DNA of 64,000 nt from Leptolyngbyaceae cyanobacterium JSC-12 (lineage in GTDB: Bacteria > Cyanobacteriota > Cyanobacteriia > Leptolyngbyales > Leptolyngbyaceae): the NCBI GenBank assembly GCA_000309945.1, contig CM001633.1:952723-1016722 (forward strand), read 5' to 3'. Under the pieces are notes generated by a model. That model did no database searches and was not told the origin of the DNA. It saw nothing but the letters and a program-made list of their open reading frames with translations. Positions 36,414 to 46,972 of the stretch are shown here, piece by piece (within the stretch, counting starts at the first letter, position 1; each line of letters opens with the position of its first letter). A program made the position numbers and the translations under genes.

Positions 36414-36663
36414 TGAGTAACTCCTCCGTTGTCATTCATGATCGTCACTGATTCCTCACAAGAAATCTGGTGTGGAAAACCCACTGTTTTGTCGTAGCAA
36501 GCCCACTATTTGTGGGGAACCGATCTGAAATGGCGGTTATCCGACAAGAGACTCCAGAGGAACTATTGCATTAGTCAACAGCTATAATCCAGGACTCAGA
36601 AGCGAAGAAGAGTGGGATAATTTTGGTATTCAATACTATTCGCGATCGTGCCTACCTGTTTTT

Positions 36664-37608
36664 ATGAGAAGCCTCTATCCGCCCATTGAGCCTTACCACA
36701 CTGGAATGTTGCAAGTTTCAGATTTGCACCAGATTTATTATGAGCAATCTGGCAATCCTGATGGTAAGCCCGTGATTTTTCTGCATGGTGGTCCCGGAGG
36801 TGGTAGCACGCCACTTTATCGCCAGTTTTTTGATCCGAAGAAGTGGCGCATCGTGATATTTGATCAACGCGGCTGTGGTAAAAGTACACCTCATGCCGAA
36901 CTTCAAGAAAATACAACCTGGCACTTAGTTGAAGATATTGAAAAAATCCGTAATCATCTCAATATTCATCAATGGGTTATATTCGGTGGAAGTTGGGGAA
37001 GCACGCTTTCCTTAGCTTATAGTCAAACCTATCCTGAATCTTGTTTAGGACTGATTTTAAGAGGAATCTTCTTACTACGAAAGAAAGAGATTGATTGGTT
37101 TTATCAATCGGGTGCTAGTAATATCTTCCCTGACGCCTGGGAACATTATTTGCAGCCAATTCCACTTTCAGAAAGAGGAAATTTGCTCACAGCGTATTAC
37201 CGACGATTGACAAGTGCAGACGAACATGTGCAACTAGAAGCTGCACGTGCCTGGTCTGTATGGGAAGGGAGCACCAGCAAGCTTTTGCAAGATCCTGACT
37301 TAATAAATAAGTTTGGCGAAGCTAAATTTGCAACTGCATTTGCGCGAATTGAGTGTCACTATTTTGTAAACGGTGGCTTTTTTGAGGTAGAAGATCAACT
37401 GCTTAAAGGAGTTGATCGCATTCGACATTTACCAGCAGTCATTGTGCAGGGAAGATATGATGTAGTTTGTCCGATGATCTCTGCCTGGGAATTGCATCAG
37501 GCGTGGCAAGAAGCCGAATTTATCATTGTTCCAGATGCAGGACATGCTATGACAGAACCAGGTATTCAAGCAGCACTTCTAGAAGCAAGTGATCGCTTTG
37601 CTGATTGA
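36664..37608 (+). CDS. pip: Proline iminopeptidase (alpha/beta hydrolase, S33)
   Basis: The enzyme removes N-terminal proline from peptides. The 314-residue product shows FLHGGPGGGSTPLYRQFFDP with the oxyanion HGGPG motif, FDQRGCGKSTPH, and the nucleophile elbow GGSWGSTLSLAY. The acid and His are in VQGRYDVVCP and VPDAGHAMTEPG. Length and motif order are normal for bacterial prolyl aminopeptidase. ATG at 36664. A frame-shifted remnant on the opposite strand follows downstream. Confidence 0.93.
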   Translation: MRSLYPPIEPYHTGMLQVSDLHQIYYEQSGNPDGKPVIFLHGGPGGGSTPLYRQFFDPKKWRIVIFDQRGCGKSTPHAELQENTTWHLVEDIEKIRNHLNIHQWVIFGGSWGSTLSLAYSQTYPESCLGLILRGIFLLRKKEIDWFYQSGASNIFPDAWEHYLQPIPLSERGNLLTAYYRRLTSADEHVQLEAARAWSVWEGSTSKLLQDPDLINKFGEAKFATAFARIECHYFVNGGFFEVEDQLLKGVDRIRHLPAVIVQGRYDVVCPMISAWELHQAWQEAEFIIVPDAGHAMTEPGIQAALLEASDRFAD

Positions 37609-37693
37609 TTGATCTAATTCAGGGTTATCTCCAAGCAGAAGCGGTTGGCTAAACAATATCCAAAACGTTCAGAAGCCGTTGTTAACAGGCTGG

Positions 37694-37877
37694 TTAGGCT
37701 TGGGAAGCGATCGCGTTGATCATGACCAGCCAATGTGATTGCAGGACTGTTGCCGCGATCGCCTGCCAATCGGCTGCTTCACCAATAAATTTAATGGTTG
37801 TGCAAGTAAACGCAGACGTAATGCTTCAGCCAATCCAGGAGATGATGGTGGTCGCTAGCATCAACAGCCCAAATCCT
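37694..37877 (-). pseudogene. Frame-shifted remnant of a gene downstream of pip
   Basis: Three minus-strand frames read coherent protein one after another: RIWAVDASDHHHLLDWL, then AEALRLRLLAQPLNLLVKQ, then GEAADWQAIAATVLQSHWLV up to a stop at 37694-37696. The joins lie near 37830 and 37780-37790. This looks like the 3' part of a gene disrupted by two small indels. I cannot name the family. Confidence 0.4.
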
Positions 37878-37888
37878 TAACCATCAGT

Positions 37889-40800
37889 TCACGCTACCGT
37901 TGCCAGTTCGGGTAAGGCACCTTGCATCTTGCCCAGCCAGTTAATCAGATTATCTAGCTGCTGATCGGCACTGAGCACACCCAAGCCCCGCACTGTGACT
38001 TTGCCAGGAGTGAACACAAAACGGGAGTGGAGATGTTCTGGCAGATTGGCTTTGAGCAGGTTCCAGGCGGGTTCTTCCATCGGTGTTTCCAACGCAACGT
38101 GTTGAGTACCATCGGGTTTGATGCGGGAGAAGCCCAATTTTTTACCAATTTGTTTGAGTTCCACGATTCGCAGGAGTTGCTGAGTCGCGGCGGGAATGGG
38201 GCCGTAGCGATCGCTGAGGTCGGCGGCAATCTGGGTAAGTTCGGCTTTGGAATTGGCAGTGGCGATCGCGCGGTAAGCACTCATTTTCTGATCCAGGTCT
38301 GGAATGTAATCAGCAGGAATGAACGCTGTGAGGTTGAGATCGATCTGAGTATCATCCACTTTGGGAATTTCTTGACCACGAATTTCACTGATTGCTTCTT
38401 CTAGCATTTCTACATACAGGTCAAACCCGACTGCTTCCATCTGCCCCGATTGTTCTGCCCCCAGCAAATTGCCCACACCGCGAATCTCCATATCGCGCAT
38501 GGCCAATTGGTAACCAGAACCCAGTTGGGCAAATTCCTGAATTGCTCGCAGTCGTTGACGGGCAGTGTCTGTTAACTGGGCATCCTTGGGATAAAACAAC
38601 CAGGCATGAGCTTGAATGCCAGAGCGTCCGACTCGTCCCCGGAGTTGATAAAGTTGGGATAATCCAAATCGATTAGCATCTTCAATCAAGATAGTATTAA
38701 CTCTGGGAATATCTAAACCAGACTCGATAATGGTAGTACAGACGAGAATTTCGGCTTCACCTTCGCTGAAGGTAAGCATGGTAGATTCTAGTTCGCCTTC
38801 GGGCATTTGTCCGTGGGCGATCGCAATTCGCACACCAGGCACCATTTCTCGCAATCGTGCCGAAACTTCTTCAATCCCTTCCACACGCGGTACCACGTAA
38901 AACACCTGCCCGCCGCGATCAAGTTCTTGCCGAATTGCTGATCGCACTACTTCTGGATCGTAAGGTGCAAGATGGGTTTTGATTGGGCGACGAGATGGCG
39001 GCGGTGTTGTAATCAGGCTCATTTCTCGTACACCGGATAGCGCCATATAGAGAGTTCGTGGAATTGGTGTGGCACTCAACGTCAAGACATCCACTTGCGT
39101 TCTCAGAGATTTGATCTTCTCTTTCTGGTTCACACCAAACCGTTGTTCTTCATCTACGACCAACAATCCTAAATCCCGAAACTCCACGCCCTTGCCTAAA
39201 AGTTGGTGGGTGCCAACGACCACATCCAGTTCACCTGTTTTCATCCGCTGCAAAATCTCTTTGCGTTCTGGTGCCGTACGGAAGCGGTTTAGTAATCCCA
39301 CTTGAATAGGGTAGGGAGCAAAGCGCTCTTTCAAGGTGTGATAGTGCTGCTGCGTCAGAATGGTGGTGGGAGCTAGCAGAGCCACCTGTTTACCGGCCGT
39401 TACAGCTTTGAAGATGGCGCGGATAGCAACTTCTGTTTTGCCAAAACCCACATCTCCACAAATAAGGCGATCCATCGGGCGATCGCTCTGCATATCCAGC
39501 TTCACATCTTGAGTTGCCTTCAACTGGTCTGGCGTAGGCTGGTAAGGGAAAGAATCTTCCATTTCTTGCTGCCAGGGAGCATCTTCCGGGAACGAAAAGC
39601 CAATTTGCTGGGCACGCTGAGCATAAAGTTGCAACAGGTCCACTGCCACTTTTTTAATCGCTTTGCGAACTTTGCTCTTCGTCTTCTCCCAGGCCTTGCC
39701 CGACATTTTGTTGAGTTCCGGCGGCGCTTCTCCCACCCCCCGAAACCGCGACAGGGCATTGAGCTGATCCGCTGCCACCCGCAACAACCCATCCGCGTAC
39801 TGAATCACCAGATACTCACGAGTTTCCCGATTAATGGTCAAACTTTCCAGCTTGATGAATTTGCCAATGCCGTGATTGCGATGCACCACGTAATCGCCTG
39901 GTTCCAGTTTGTTGGGGTCAATTTGTTTAGAGGCAGCGCGGCGACGTTTACGAATATAGCTAGGGGTTGCCAGAGTATGCTGTCCGAAAAACTCCCGATC
40001 TGTTACGACTACGAGCCGAAAAGTGGGCAGAATGAAACCCTCCAGTTCTGCCAAACCGGAATATTTCACTGCTACAGGCACATGCTGAGTCTGCAACTTG
40101 TCGATCGCGAGAAAGTCTTTGGGATTGGGAACAAATTGCGCTGGACAATCATGCTCTTGCAACAATGCCACTGAGCGGGATGGTTGAGCCGACACTAGCC
40201 AGATAGAAAAACCGCGATCGCGCTCTTCTCGCAGAGTTTCTGCCAGGCGGGCAAACTGGTGTGGAATCGCAGGCACTGGACGGCTGGCAAGATTTATGGA
40301 GCCAGAGTTTGAAGTCGTTGCTTCTGCCAGTTCTCTGAGATGCAAACACTCAAATGTCTGAACTTGCGTCAGCGAATCTTCAAATGACCGATGCACTTTT
40401 GGTAGCGGCAACTTTTCCGATTCCCCACGTCCCACGTCCCGCCAATGTTCTTCCACATGGTCAAACCAGCGATCGCTGTGCGCCTGGCATTGCTCCGGCT
40501 CATCAATAGCAATTAGAGTATTAGCAGGTAAATAATCCAGTAGCGAAGCAGGTTGCTCAAACACAAAGCCGAGAAAACGCCGCGTTCCCTCTAGCGATTG
40601 TCCTGCTTCAACCAGTTCTTGCGCGTCGGGACTGAGATAAGCATTAACCTGCTCCATCGCCTGTGGAGAGAGCGCAGATTGGATGATCGGCGCGTAGCTA
40701 GTAGGTGTGATGACCAGTTGCTCAATTCGATCTAGCGATCGCTGCGTTGCCGAATCAAACTCCCGAATCTGGTCTAGCTCATCGCCAAACAACTCCAACC

Positions 40801-41416
40801 GCACCGGCAACTCCGACGCAACCGGAAACACATCCACAATGTCTCCGCGGCGGCTCCACTGCCCCTCCATCTCCACCAATGGCACTCGCTCATAGCCCAG
40901 TCGCACCAATTCTTCACCCAGCTTGCCCAGGTTCAACTCCATTCCCTTTTTCAGGGTCAGGCAGTAAGCTTGCAGCACATCCACAGGCGGCAGATGGGGT
41001 TGCAGCGATCGCTCCGTTGCCACAATCGCAAATGACGCATGATTCTCTTGAATCGTGTCAGCCGATTCTTCCCCCCTGACCTCAATCAAATCTGCCAATA
41101 CCTGCAACTGCCCCCAGGTAATTTCTGCCTCTGGGTCAAATGGCTCGTAGGGCGACGATTCAGATGTGGGATAAAAACTGACAGTTTGCCAGCCCATTGC
41201 TTCCAGTTGTGCACTCCAACGTCCTGCCTCTTCCAGGGTGGCAGTCACAACCAGGAGGGGACGGGACTGTATTTGAGCCAGGGCAGAACTCACCAACCCT
41301 TTTGGCAAACGCGCCACCCCTGTTAGCTTCAAGCATTTCTGTTGCTGAAGTTTATTCAACAGTTCAATAGTGAGGGGCGATCGCCCCAGTGCCCGTGTGA
41401 TCGAGGAAAACGCCAT
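37889..41416 (-). CDS. mfd: Transcription-repair coupling factor Mfd
   Basis: Mfd removes stalled RNA polymerase from DNA lesions and recruits UvrA. The 1175-residue protein has the UvrB-like N-terminal module ([21 protein letters not shown]), the RNA polymerase-interaction domain around [18 protein letters not shown], and a RecG-like translocase with Walker [25 protein letters not shown], and [14 protein letters not shown], followed by LRGRVGRSG. The C-terminal D7 region is complete. ATG start. The length is normal. Its 3' end nearly reaches the convergent pip gene with a remnant between. Confidence 0.96.
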   Translation of the reverse strand: MAFSSITRALGRSPLTIELLNKLQQQKCLKLTGVARLPKGLVSSALAQIQSRPLLVVTATLEEAGRWSAQLEAMGWQTVSFYPTSESSPYEPFDPEAEITWGQLQVLADLIEVRGEESADTIQENHASFAIVATERSLQPHLPPVDVLQAYCLTLKKGMELNLGKLGEELVRLGYERVPLVEMEGQWSRRGDIVDVFPVASELPVRLELFGDELDQIREFDSATQRSLDRIEQLVITPTSYAPIIQSALSPQAMEQVNAYLSPDAQELVEAGQSLEGTRRFLGFVFEQPASLLDYLPANTLIAIDEPEQCQAHSDRWFDHVEEHWRDVGRGESEKLPLPKVHRSFEDSLTQVQTFECLHLRELAEATTSNSGSINLASRPVPAIPHQFARLAETLREERDRGFSIWLVSAQPSRSVALLQEHDCPAQFVPNPKDFLAIDKLQTQHVPVAVKYSGLAELEGFILPTFRLVVVTDREFFGQHTLATPSYIRKRRRAASKQIDPNKLEPGDYVVHRNHGIGKFIKLESLTINRETREYLVIQYADGLLRVAADQLNALSRFRGVGEAPPELNKMSGKAWEKTKSKVRKAIKKVAVDLLQLYAQRAQQIGFSFPEDAPWQQEMEDSFPYQPTPDQLKATQDVKLDMQSDRPMDRLICGDVGFGKTEVAIRAIFKAVTAGKQVALLAPTTILTQQHYHTLKERFAPYPIQVGLLNRFRTAPERKEILQRMKTGELDVVVGTHQLLGKGVEFRDLGLLVVDEEQRFGVNQKEKIKSLRTQVDVLTLSATPIPRTLYMALSGVREMSLITTPPPSRRPIKTHLAPYDPEVVRSAIRQELDRGGQVFYVVPRVEGIEEVSARLREMVPGVRIAIAHGQMPEGELESTMLTFSEGEAEILVCTTIIESGLDIPRVNTILIEDANRFGLSQLYQLRGRVGRSGIQAHAWLFYPKDAQLTDTARQRLRAIQEFAQLGSGYQLAMRDMEIRGVGNLLGAEQSGQMEAVGFDLYVEMLEEAISEIRGQEIPKVDDTQIDLNLTAFIPADYIPDLDQKMSAYRAIATANSKAELTQIAADLSDRYGPIPAATQQLLRIVELKQIGKKLGFSRIKPDGTQHVALETPMEEPAWNLLKANLPEHLHSRFVFTPGKVTVRGLGVLSADQQLDNLINWLGKMQGALPELATVA

Positions 41417-41701
41417 AAACCCTGTGTCTAAACCAGACGAAAAGTTTAGTATATCTTCACATTGTAGAAGTCTGCCGATGGAGCCGTTAATAAGTAAAAA
41501 TCATGCCAGCCCCGACTCTAAACTCTCACACAGCATTGTCACAACCCTTTACAATTAGAAATGATGTGCAGGCATTGCAACGGTTCCCTTGACCCGTTCC
41601 TTCATCTGCCTGTCCTGGCGACGAAGGTTCACTTAACCCCCTCTGAGCCAACTTAGAGGTAAACTCCAACTGTTTGTCGCATTCAACCTTAGAGAGCAAC
41701 T

Positions 41702-43789
41702 ATGAAAGACCTCACTCGATATCGCAACATCGGCATCTTCGCTCACGTAGACGCAGGTAAAACCACCACCACTGAACGAATCCTAAAATTGACTGGCAAG
41801 ATCCACAAGATCGGTGAGGTGCACGAAGGCGCAGCGACAACAGACTTCATGGAGCAAGAGCAGGAACGCGGGATCACGATTCAATCCGCTGCGACTACCT
41901 GTTACTGGAATGACCACCAGCTAAACATCATCGACACCCCCGGACACGTTGATTTCACCATTGAGGTGTATCGCTCACTCAAGGTGTTAGATGGCGGGAT
42001 TGGCGTATTCTGTGGTTCAGGCGGGGTAGAACCACAGTCTGAAACCAACTGGCGCTATGCCAACGACTCCAAAGTCGCCCGGATTATCTACATTAATAAG
42101 CTTGATCGCACTGGCGCGGACTTCTACCGTGTGGTGAAGCAAATCGAAACGGTGCTAGCAGCAAAGCCCTTGGTCATGGTGCTGCCAATTGGCATTGAAG
42201 ATCAGTTTGTGGGTGTCGTTGATCTACTCACTCGCAAAGCTTGGGTGTGGGATAACTCTGGCGACCCAATGAACTATCAGGTCAAAGACGTGCCTGCCGA
42301 CATGAAAGATGATGTCGAGACTTACCGCGAAAAACTCATCGAAACGGCGGTAGAACAGGATGATGAGTTAATGGAAAAGTATCTGGAGGGCGAAGAACTG
42401 ACCATCGACGAGATCAAACGCTGCATCCGCAAGGGCACTCGTGATATGTCGTTCTTCCCTACCTATTGCGGCTCGTCCTTCAAAAATAAGGGGGTGCAGT
42501 TAGTATTGGATGCTGTAGTAGACTACCTGCCTGATCCAACCGAAGTGAAGCCCCAACCAGAAATGGATCTAGAAGGAAATGAAACAGGCAATTTCGCCTA
42601 CGTTGATCCGGAGAAACCGCTACGGGCACTGGCGTTCAAGATTATGGACGATCGCTTTGGTGCATTGACCTTTACCCGCATTTACTCCGGTAAGTTGACA
42701 AAAGGCGATACGGTGCTTAACACGGCTACAGGCAAAACTGAGCGCATCAGCCGTCTGGTTGAAATGCATGCGAACTCTCGTGAAGAGATTGAGTCGGCGC
42801 AAGCAGGAGACATTGTGGCGATCGTTGGGATGAAGAACGTCCAGACTGGACACACTCTCTGCGATCCCAAAAATCCCGCCACCCTGGAACCGATGGTATT
42901 CCCCGAACCTGTGATTTCCATTGCTGTTAAACCCAAGACCAAGGGCGGCGACGAGAAGATGGCATTGGCGCTGACCAAGATGGTGCAAGAAGATCCGTCT
43001 TTCCACATGATGACAGATGAGGAAAGCGGCGAAACCATCCTGAAGGGCATGGGAGAACTGCACCTTGATATTAAGATTGACATCCTCAAACGCACCTACG
43101 GCGTGGAAGTGGAAGTTGGTAAACCTCAGGTTGCTTACCGTGAATCCATTACCCGTATGGTTGAAGATAGCTACACCCACAAGAAACAGTCAGGTGGATC
43201 AGGGCAATATGGCAAGATCGATTACATCATCGAGCCAAACGAACCCGGTACTGGCTTCCAGTTCGAGTCAAAAGTGGTAGGGGGTGCTGTTCCTAGAGAA
43301 TTCTGGCCCGCTGTGGAAAAAGGCTTTGAAAGTAGCCTGTCTCGTGGGGTGCTGGCCGGTTTCCCCTGTGTAGATCTGAAGTTCACACTGATGGGCGGAG
43401 CCTTTCACCCGGTAGACTCATCTGCGATCGCGTTTGAAATCGCGGCCAAAGCTGCCTATCGCCAATCCATTCCCAAAGCGGCTCCTCAGTTACTAGAACC
43501 CATCATGAATGTGGACGTGTTTACCCCCGATGACTACATGGGCGATGTCATTGGTGATCTCAACCGTCGTCGTGGCATGATGAAGTCTCAGGAAACCGGT
43601 CCCACAGGTGCCCGGATTAAAGCAGATGTCCCCCTGAGCGAAATGTTTGGCTACATTGGCGATCTGCGGACAATGACCTCTGGGCGCGGACAGTTCTCCA
43701 TGTCCTTCTCTCACTATGCTCCCTGCCCAGCGAATGTGGCAGAAGAGGTGATTAAGGAAGCAAAAGAACGTCAAGCGGCAGCTTCATAA
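41702..43789 (+). CDS. fus: Elongation factor G (EF-G2-like paralogue)
   Basis: The 695-residue GTPase has G1 [16 protein letters not shown]2 ERGITI, G3 DTPGHVDF, G4 NKLD and G5 GSSFKNKG, then domains II-V with the catalytic tip loop region ([20 protein letters not shown]). The N-terminus ([20 protein letters not shown]) and the [20 protein letters not shown] segment are closer to second-copy EF-G proteins of other bacteria than to the str-operon EF-G, and no rpsL/rpsG/tuf neighbours are present. I therefore infer a paralogue with a translocation, ribosome-recycling or specialised role. ATG start. Confidence 0.88.
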   Translation: MKDLTRYRNIGIFAHVDAGKTTTTERILKLTGKIHKIGEVHEGAATTDFMEQEQERGITIQSAATTCYWNDHQLNIIDTPGHVDFTIEVYRSLKVLDGGIGVFCGSGGVEPQSETNWRYANDSKVARIIYINKLDRTGADFYRVVKQIETVLAAKPLVMVLPIGIEDQFVGVVDLLTRKAWVWDNSGDPMNYQVKDVPADMKDDVETYREKLIETAVEQDDELMEKYLEGEELTIDEIKRCIRKGTRDMSFFPTYCGSSFKNKGVQLVLDAVVDYLPDPTEVKPQPEMDLEGNETGNFAYVDPEKPLRALAFKIMDDRFGALTFTRIYSGKLTKGDTVLNTATGKTERISRLVEMHANSREEIESAQAGDIVAIVGMKNVQTGHTLCDPKNPATLEPMVFPEPVISIAVKPKTKGGDEKMALALTKMVQEDPSFHMMTDEESGETILKGMGELHLDIKIDILKRTYGVEVEVGKPQVAYRESITRMVEDSYTHKKQSGGSGQYGKIDYIIEPNEPGTGFQFESKVVGGAVPREFWPAVEKGFESSLSRGVLAGFPCVDLKFTLMGGAFHPVDSSAIAFEIAAKAAYRQSIPKAAPQLLEPIMNVDVFTPDDYMGDVIGDLNRRRGMMKSQETGPTGARIKADVPLSEMFGYIGDLRTMTSGRGQFSMSFSHYAPCPANVAEEVIKEAKERQAAAS

Positions 43790-43798
43790 CTCTTCGGA

Positions 43799-43847
43799 GG
43801 CAAAGTATTGAGTGTTGATCGTTTGATTAAATGCTCAGTACTTTGCC
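43799..43847 (+). terminator. Candidate stem-loop after the EF-G gene
   Basis: GGCAAAGTA (43799-43807) and TACTTTGCC (43839-43847) pair perfectly, with an extra TGAG/CTCA inner pairing, ten bases after the stop. No T tract follows, so termination is possible but not certain. Confidence 0.4.
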
Positions 43848-43890
43848 CATTGCTTTGAATCAACTCATTTTACTTGAGTATTTATGCCTA

Positions 43891-45012
43891 CTAAAAATTC
43901 AATTTCTTGACACCATCTACCCGCCTTTGCAAAATCAGACGATTTTGTTGGGCTTTGGCATCATCTGGATTGAGTTCTAAAACTTTGTCGAAGCAGGCGA
44001 TTGCGTCTTCCAGGCAGCCCATACTCACCAAAACACTCCCTCGATTATTCCAAGCTCGATGATCGTTAGGTCGAAGTTCCAATGCTTTATCGTAGCTAGT
44101 AACCGCTTCCGGCAACTGATTTAGATTTTTTAAGGCTACACCCTGATTAAACCAGGCTTCGTAGGAGTTTGGATTCAGTGCCACAACCTGCTGATAGTCT
44201 GCAAGTGCGGCTTCAAAATCACCTAGCTTCAGATGAATTCCTCCTTGTGCGTACCAGGCTTCCCAGTGAGATGCGTTCGCTTCAGTAACTCGCTGGAGAG
44301 TTTGGAGTGCTTCTTCCAGCCTGCCTAACTGCCTCAAACACTGTGCCTGATGAAACATAACTTCTAGATCATTTGCGCCTAATTCCAAAGCCTTATCGTA
44401 GCTGGCGATCGCCGCCTCAAAATCTCCTAATGCCCTCAAGGCATCACCCCGCCCCACATAGGCTTCCTGATAATCTGGCTGCAATTCCAGCACATGATTA
44501 AAGTGTTGAACTGCCCCTTCATAGCGATGAGTTGCATACAGGCAAAACCCCTGACAATACCAAGCATCGGCACAATCAGTTCGATCTTCCAAGGCTCGAT
44601 GCAAATAACCGATCGCCGCCTCATACTGACCTGAAGCATATAGCGTGAGACCTAGACTATAGTATCCATCTGAGAAATTCGGCTCTAGCTTCAGCACAGT
44701 TTGAAAACTTTGAGCCGCTAGTTCGTAATTTCCCAGGGCATAAGTTGTCCAACCTAAGCTGTAGTGAGGAATTGCTGCATCAGGCTGGAGAGCAATCGCT
44801 TGTTCAAAGCAGGCGATCGCATCCTCAAATTGCCCCAGGCTATGCAGTAGCCTACCTTTTTCAACCCAAACGTCCCAAATATCTGGCTGAAGCTCAATCA
44901 CCTGATTCAAGGCAGCGATCGCGGCTTCATAATTTCCTTGCAAACTTAACTCAATGCTTTGCTGGAAAATACTATCTACATCAACCGCTTCTGTATACAT
45001 CGCCTGACTCAC
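43891..45012 (-). CDS. TPR-repeat protein
   Basis: About ten consecutive 34-residue tetratricopeptide repeats fill residues 15-365, with the usual W/G/Y/A/P positions (AWYCQGFCLYATHRYEGAVQ, AWFNQGVALKNLNQLPEAV, AWNNRGSVLVSMGCLEDAI). No signal peptide or other domain. The GTG at 45012 has GGGAG seven bases upstream; an ATG at 45000 is in frame. TPR proteins scaffold protein complexes; partners are not visible. The gene converges with EF-G and diverges from the glycosyltransferase. Confidence 0.9.
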   Translation of the reverse strand: MSQAMYTEAVDVDSIFQQSIELSLQGNYEAAIAALNQVIELQPDIWDVWVEKGRLLHSLGQFEDAIACFEQAIALQPDAAIPHYSLGWTTYALGNYELAAQSFQTVLKLEPNFSDGYYSLGLTLYASGQYEAAIGYLHRALEDRTDCADAWYCQGFCLYATHRYEGAVQHFNHVLELQPDYQEAYVGRGDALRALGDFEAAIASYDKALELGANDLEVMFHQAQCLRQLGRLEEALQTLQRVTEANASHWEAWYAQGGIHLKLGDFEAALADYQQVVALNPNSYEAWFNQGVALKNLNQLPEAVTSYDKALELRPNDHRAWNNRGSVLVSMGCLEDAIACFDKVLELNPDDAKAQQNRLILQRRVDGVKKLNF

Positions 45013-45732
45013 AGAACAACTCCCATGCCTTAATTGCCGAAAGTTCCAGAAACCTCAACACCTCTTAATCACCTAACAGAAAAGTTCGAAGTATGAGTTT
45101 ACAGTCAGATTACCCAAGATTCACACAACCATCACAACCTACCATTTTATGGTTAAGCCACATCCAACTCGAAAACTGGAGGTTTCTCTAAGAGAAAGAC
45201 TACAGATTTGGAAGTGGACAAGGTTCAGAAACGACTGCAACTAACCACAGTTTGTTCTTTTAATATTTGATCAATCAAAATAACCATTGCAATGATTCAA
45301 GTCCGACCTTATTAATTTTTCTTAAAAAATTTTCCGGAAGCGTTTCAGGCAAAGTATTAAAGATTACTTTAAAAACCTAAGCCATCTTAAAGATGAATAT
45401 CAGTCACATGAACAAAACCACTACGGCGAAGCAATTCCGAGCAATGAATTCTGCTTGCCAAGCGTAAAGATACGTAGAAAGCCTTATGAAGTAACGATGA
45501 ACTTTACTCGCTTCCTCAAGGTTTATGCAACGATACCTAATTAGGTAAGGGATTACACGAGGCTAATAAATTGGTTAGACTTCCGTAGTCATCCCATTGT
45601 TTTTTCCTCGTTAAAGCATCTACCGCTTTTTACTGAATAAGTTAAATAGCTTCGCAAGATCAGGGTACGGTAATCTTTCTTACCTCGGAGTTATCTCTTG
45701 TGTACCTCAAATTTATCTCTTGTGCATCCTCT
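45013..45732. other. Long upstream region of the glycosyltransferase gene
   Basis: This 720-base AT-rich spacer shows no convincing reading frame. It contains a perfect 14-bp palindrome (TACCTAA/TTAGGTA, 45534-45547), a TTAAAGATG word near 45387, and a 12-bp direct repeat TTATCTCTTGTG at 45691-45702 and 45713-45724 directly before the start. It could hold a leader RNA or operators. Confidence 0.5.
45691..45724 (+). repeat. 12-bp direct repeat before the glycosyltransferase start
   Basis: TTATCTCTTGTG occurs twice, 22 bases apart (about two helical turns), the second copy ending eight bases before the ATG at 45733. The position would suit a translation or operator site, but the function is unknown. 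Confidence 0.5.
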
Positions 45733-46896
45733 ATGAGAGCGCTCATTATTGGTAATGCTGCTCCCCATATTGATAACATCGCTGCCGTCCAACTCGATCC
45801 ATTTTTCATTAATCGAAACCACCTTTACCAAGACTTGGGATTCAGGTTTAAGCATATTCAGGCAGTTACACTTGCAGAAATCATGCGAGCATGTCAATTC
45901 GTTCCTTCGGATGTGGATGCTTTGTTCATTCGTCCTGACTGGCGCGAACGCTCTGAACATGTTGTGCAAGCCCTGAAAACTATCCGCACACTTTATCCAA
46001 GTCGAAAAATTTTCTTCATTGATCCATGGGATCAAGTGAGTAGTTGTTTCTTCGGTGTATTGCCCTATGTTGATCGTTTCGTGAAATATCAGCGGTTGAA
46101 GGATTTACAACAGTATCAGCAACCAATGCTAGGTGGAACAATGATTACCGATTACCTAGCAAGGAAATGGGGATTTGACTTACATGATTGGTCTGTCAGT
46201 TCACCAATTCCAGAGGGATATGCCGAACGAATTGTCACTGGATGGAACGTCGTTGTTGGTAGAGGCTATGAAGAAGCTTTGTTTCAACCATTTTGGTGGA
46301 GAGTTAAAAATCGTAAGTTGCGTCGCCGACCCAAAGACATTGACGTTTTTTGTCATGTTTCCTATGGATCGATTCATGACTCACACAGTTGGTATACTCG
46401 CTACCGCATGATCGCAGTTGAGGCAGTTAAAAGGTTAGGGACTCAATATCGCTTAGCCGTTAGTGGCGAATATCCAGAGCAGCGTACTGTTTCTAAAGAG
46501 CGCTATCAAGACGAAATCGAACGTAGTCGTATTGTGGTCAGCCCGTTTGGATGGGGGGAAACCACTTGGCGCGATTATGAAGCGGTGTGTAACAGTTGTC
46601 TTCTGATCAAGCCTAGTATGGAGCATATCGATACTGCACCTAACATTTATTATGCGAATGAAACGTATGTTCCAGTTAATTGGGATTTTTCCGATTTAGA
46701 AGAAAAATGCAGCTATTACTTGCATAATCCCGATGAGGCAGCTCGGATCATCACTAATGCCCGCCGAGTTTTAGGAAATTACTTTGAGAAAAAAGAATTC
46801 GTGCGAACGATCGCGACCTTATTGGCGAATGATAAGCAACCAGTTACATCTGGGAACATGACTCTTTCATCCTCGCTTACATCCCCAGCTGCTTAA
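45733..46896 (+). CDS. Glycosyltransferase family 1-like protein (CgeB-like)
   Basis: The ATG at 45733 (MRALIIGNAAPHIDNIAAVQ) gives 387 residues and fits a Rossmann-like GT-B start better than the GTG 11 codons upstream. The C-terminal half has the GT family-1 nucleotide-sugar region of CgeB-like proteins: SRIVVSPFGWGETTWRDYEA, with an acidic residue near it, CLLIKPSMEHIDTAPNIY and YYLHNPDEAARIITNARRV. Acceptor and sugar donor are not visible. Its 3' end overlaps the 3' end of the disrupted peroxidase-like gene by 20 bases on the opposite strand. The gene lies immediately left of the IS insertion. Confidence 0.8.
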   Translation: MRALIIGNAAPHIDNIAAVQLDPFFINRNHLYQDLGFRFKHIQAVTLAEIMRACQFVPSDVDALFIRPDWRERSEHVVQALKTIRTLYPSRKIFFIDPWDQVSSCFFGVLPYVDRFVKYQRLKDLQQYQQPMLGGTMITDYLARKWGFDLHDWSVSSPIPEGYAERIVTGWNVVVGRGYEEALFQPFWWRVKNRKLRRRPKDIDVFCHVSYGSIHDSHSWYTRYRMIAVEAVKRLGTQYRLAVSGEYPEQRTVSKERYQDEIERSRIVVSPFGWGETTWRDYEAVCNSCLLIKPSMEHIDTAPNIYYANETYVPVNWDFSDLEEKCSYYLHNPDEAARIITNARRVLGNYFEKKEFVRTIATLLANDKQPVTSGNMTLSSSLTSPAA

Positions 46897-46972
46897 CTTG
46901 ATCCAGCATCTGCAACCCATGAATCAAGGAAGCTCCCCCACGAATCGCCGTTGCAACATGAACAGCTTCTGT
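46877..46972 (-). pseudogene. C-terminal piece of an IS-interrupted CxxC peroxidase-like gene
   Basis: The minus strand from 46972 reads TEAVHVATAIRGGASLIHGL, then QMLDQVKQLGM and a stop at 46877-46879. It continues the N-terminal piece at 48429-48671 exactly if the insertion sequence and one copy of its 6-bp target duplication are removed. The last 20 bases overlap the end of the glycosyltransferase gene. Confidence 0.85.
46967..46972. repeat. Target-site duplication, left copy (TTCTGT)
   Basis: TTCTGT borders the left inverted repeat and recurs at the right end of the element. Confidence 0.8.

Noticed and set aside
39509-40174. 221-codon antisense frame inside mfd
   Set aside because: Covered by conserved Mfd domains on minus; no start signal or motif.
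42620-43180. 186-codon antisense frame inside the EF-G gene
   Set aside because: Lies wholly within a clear EF-G reading frame; its composition reflects codon use of the sense strand.
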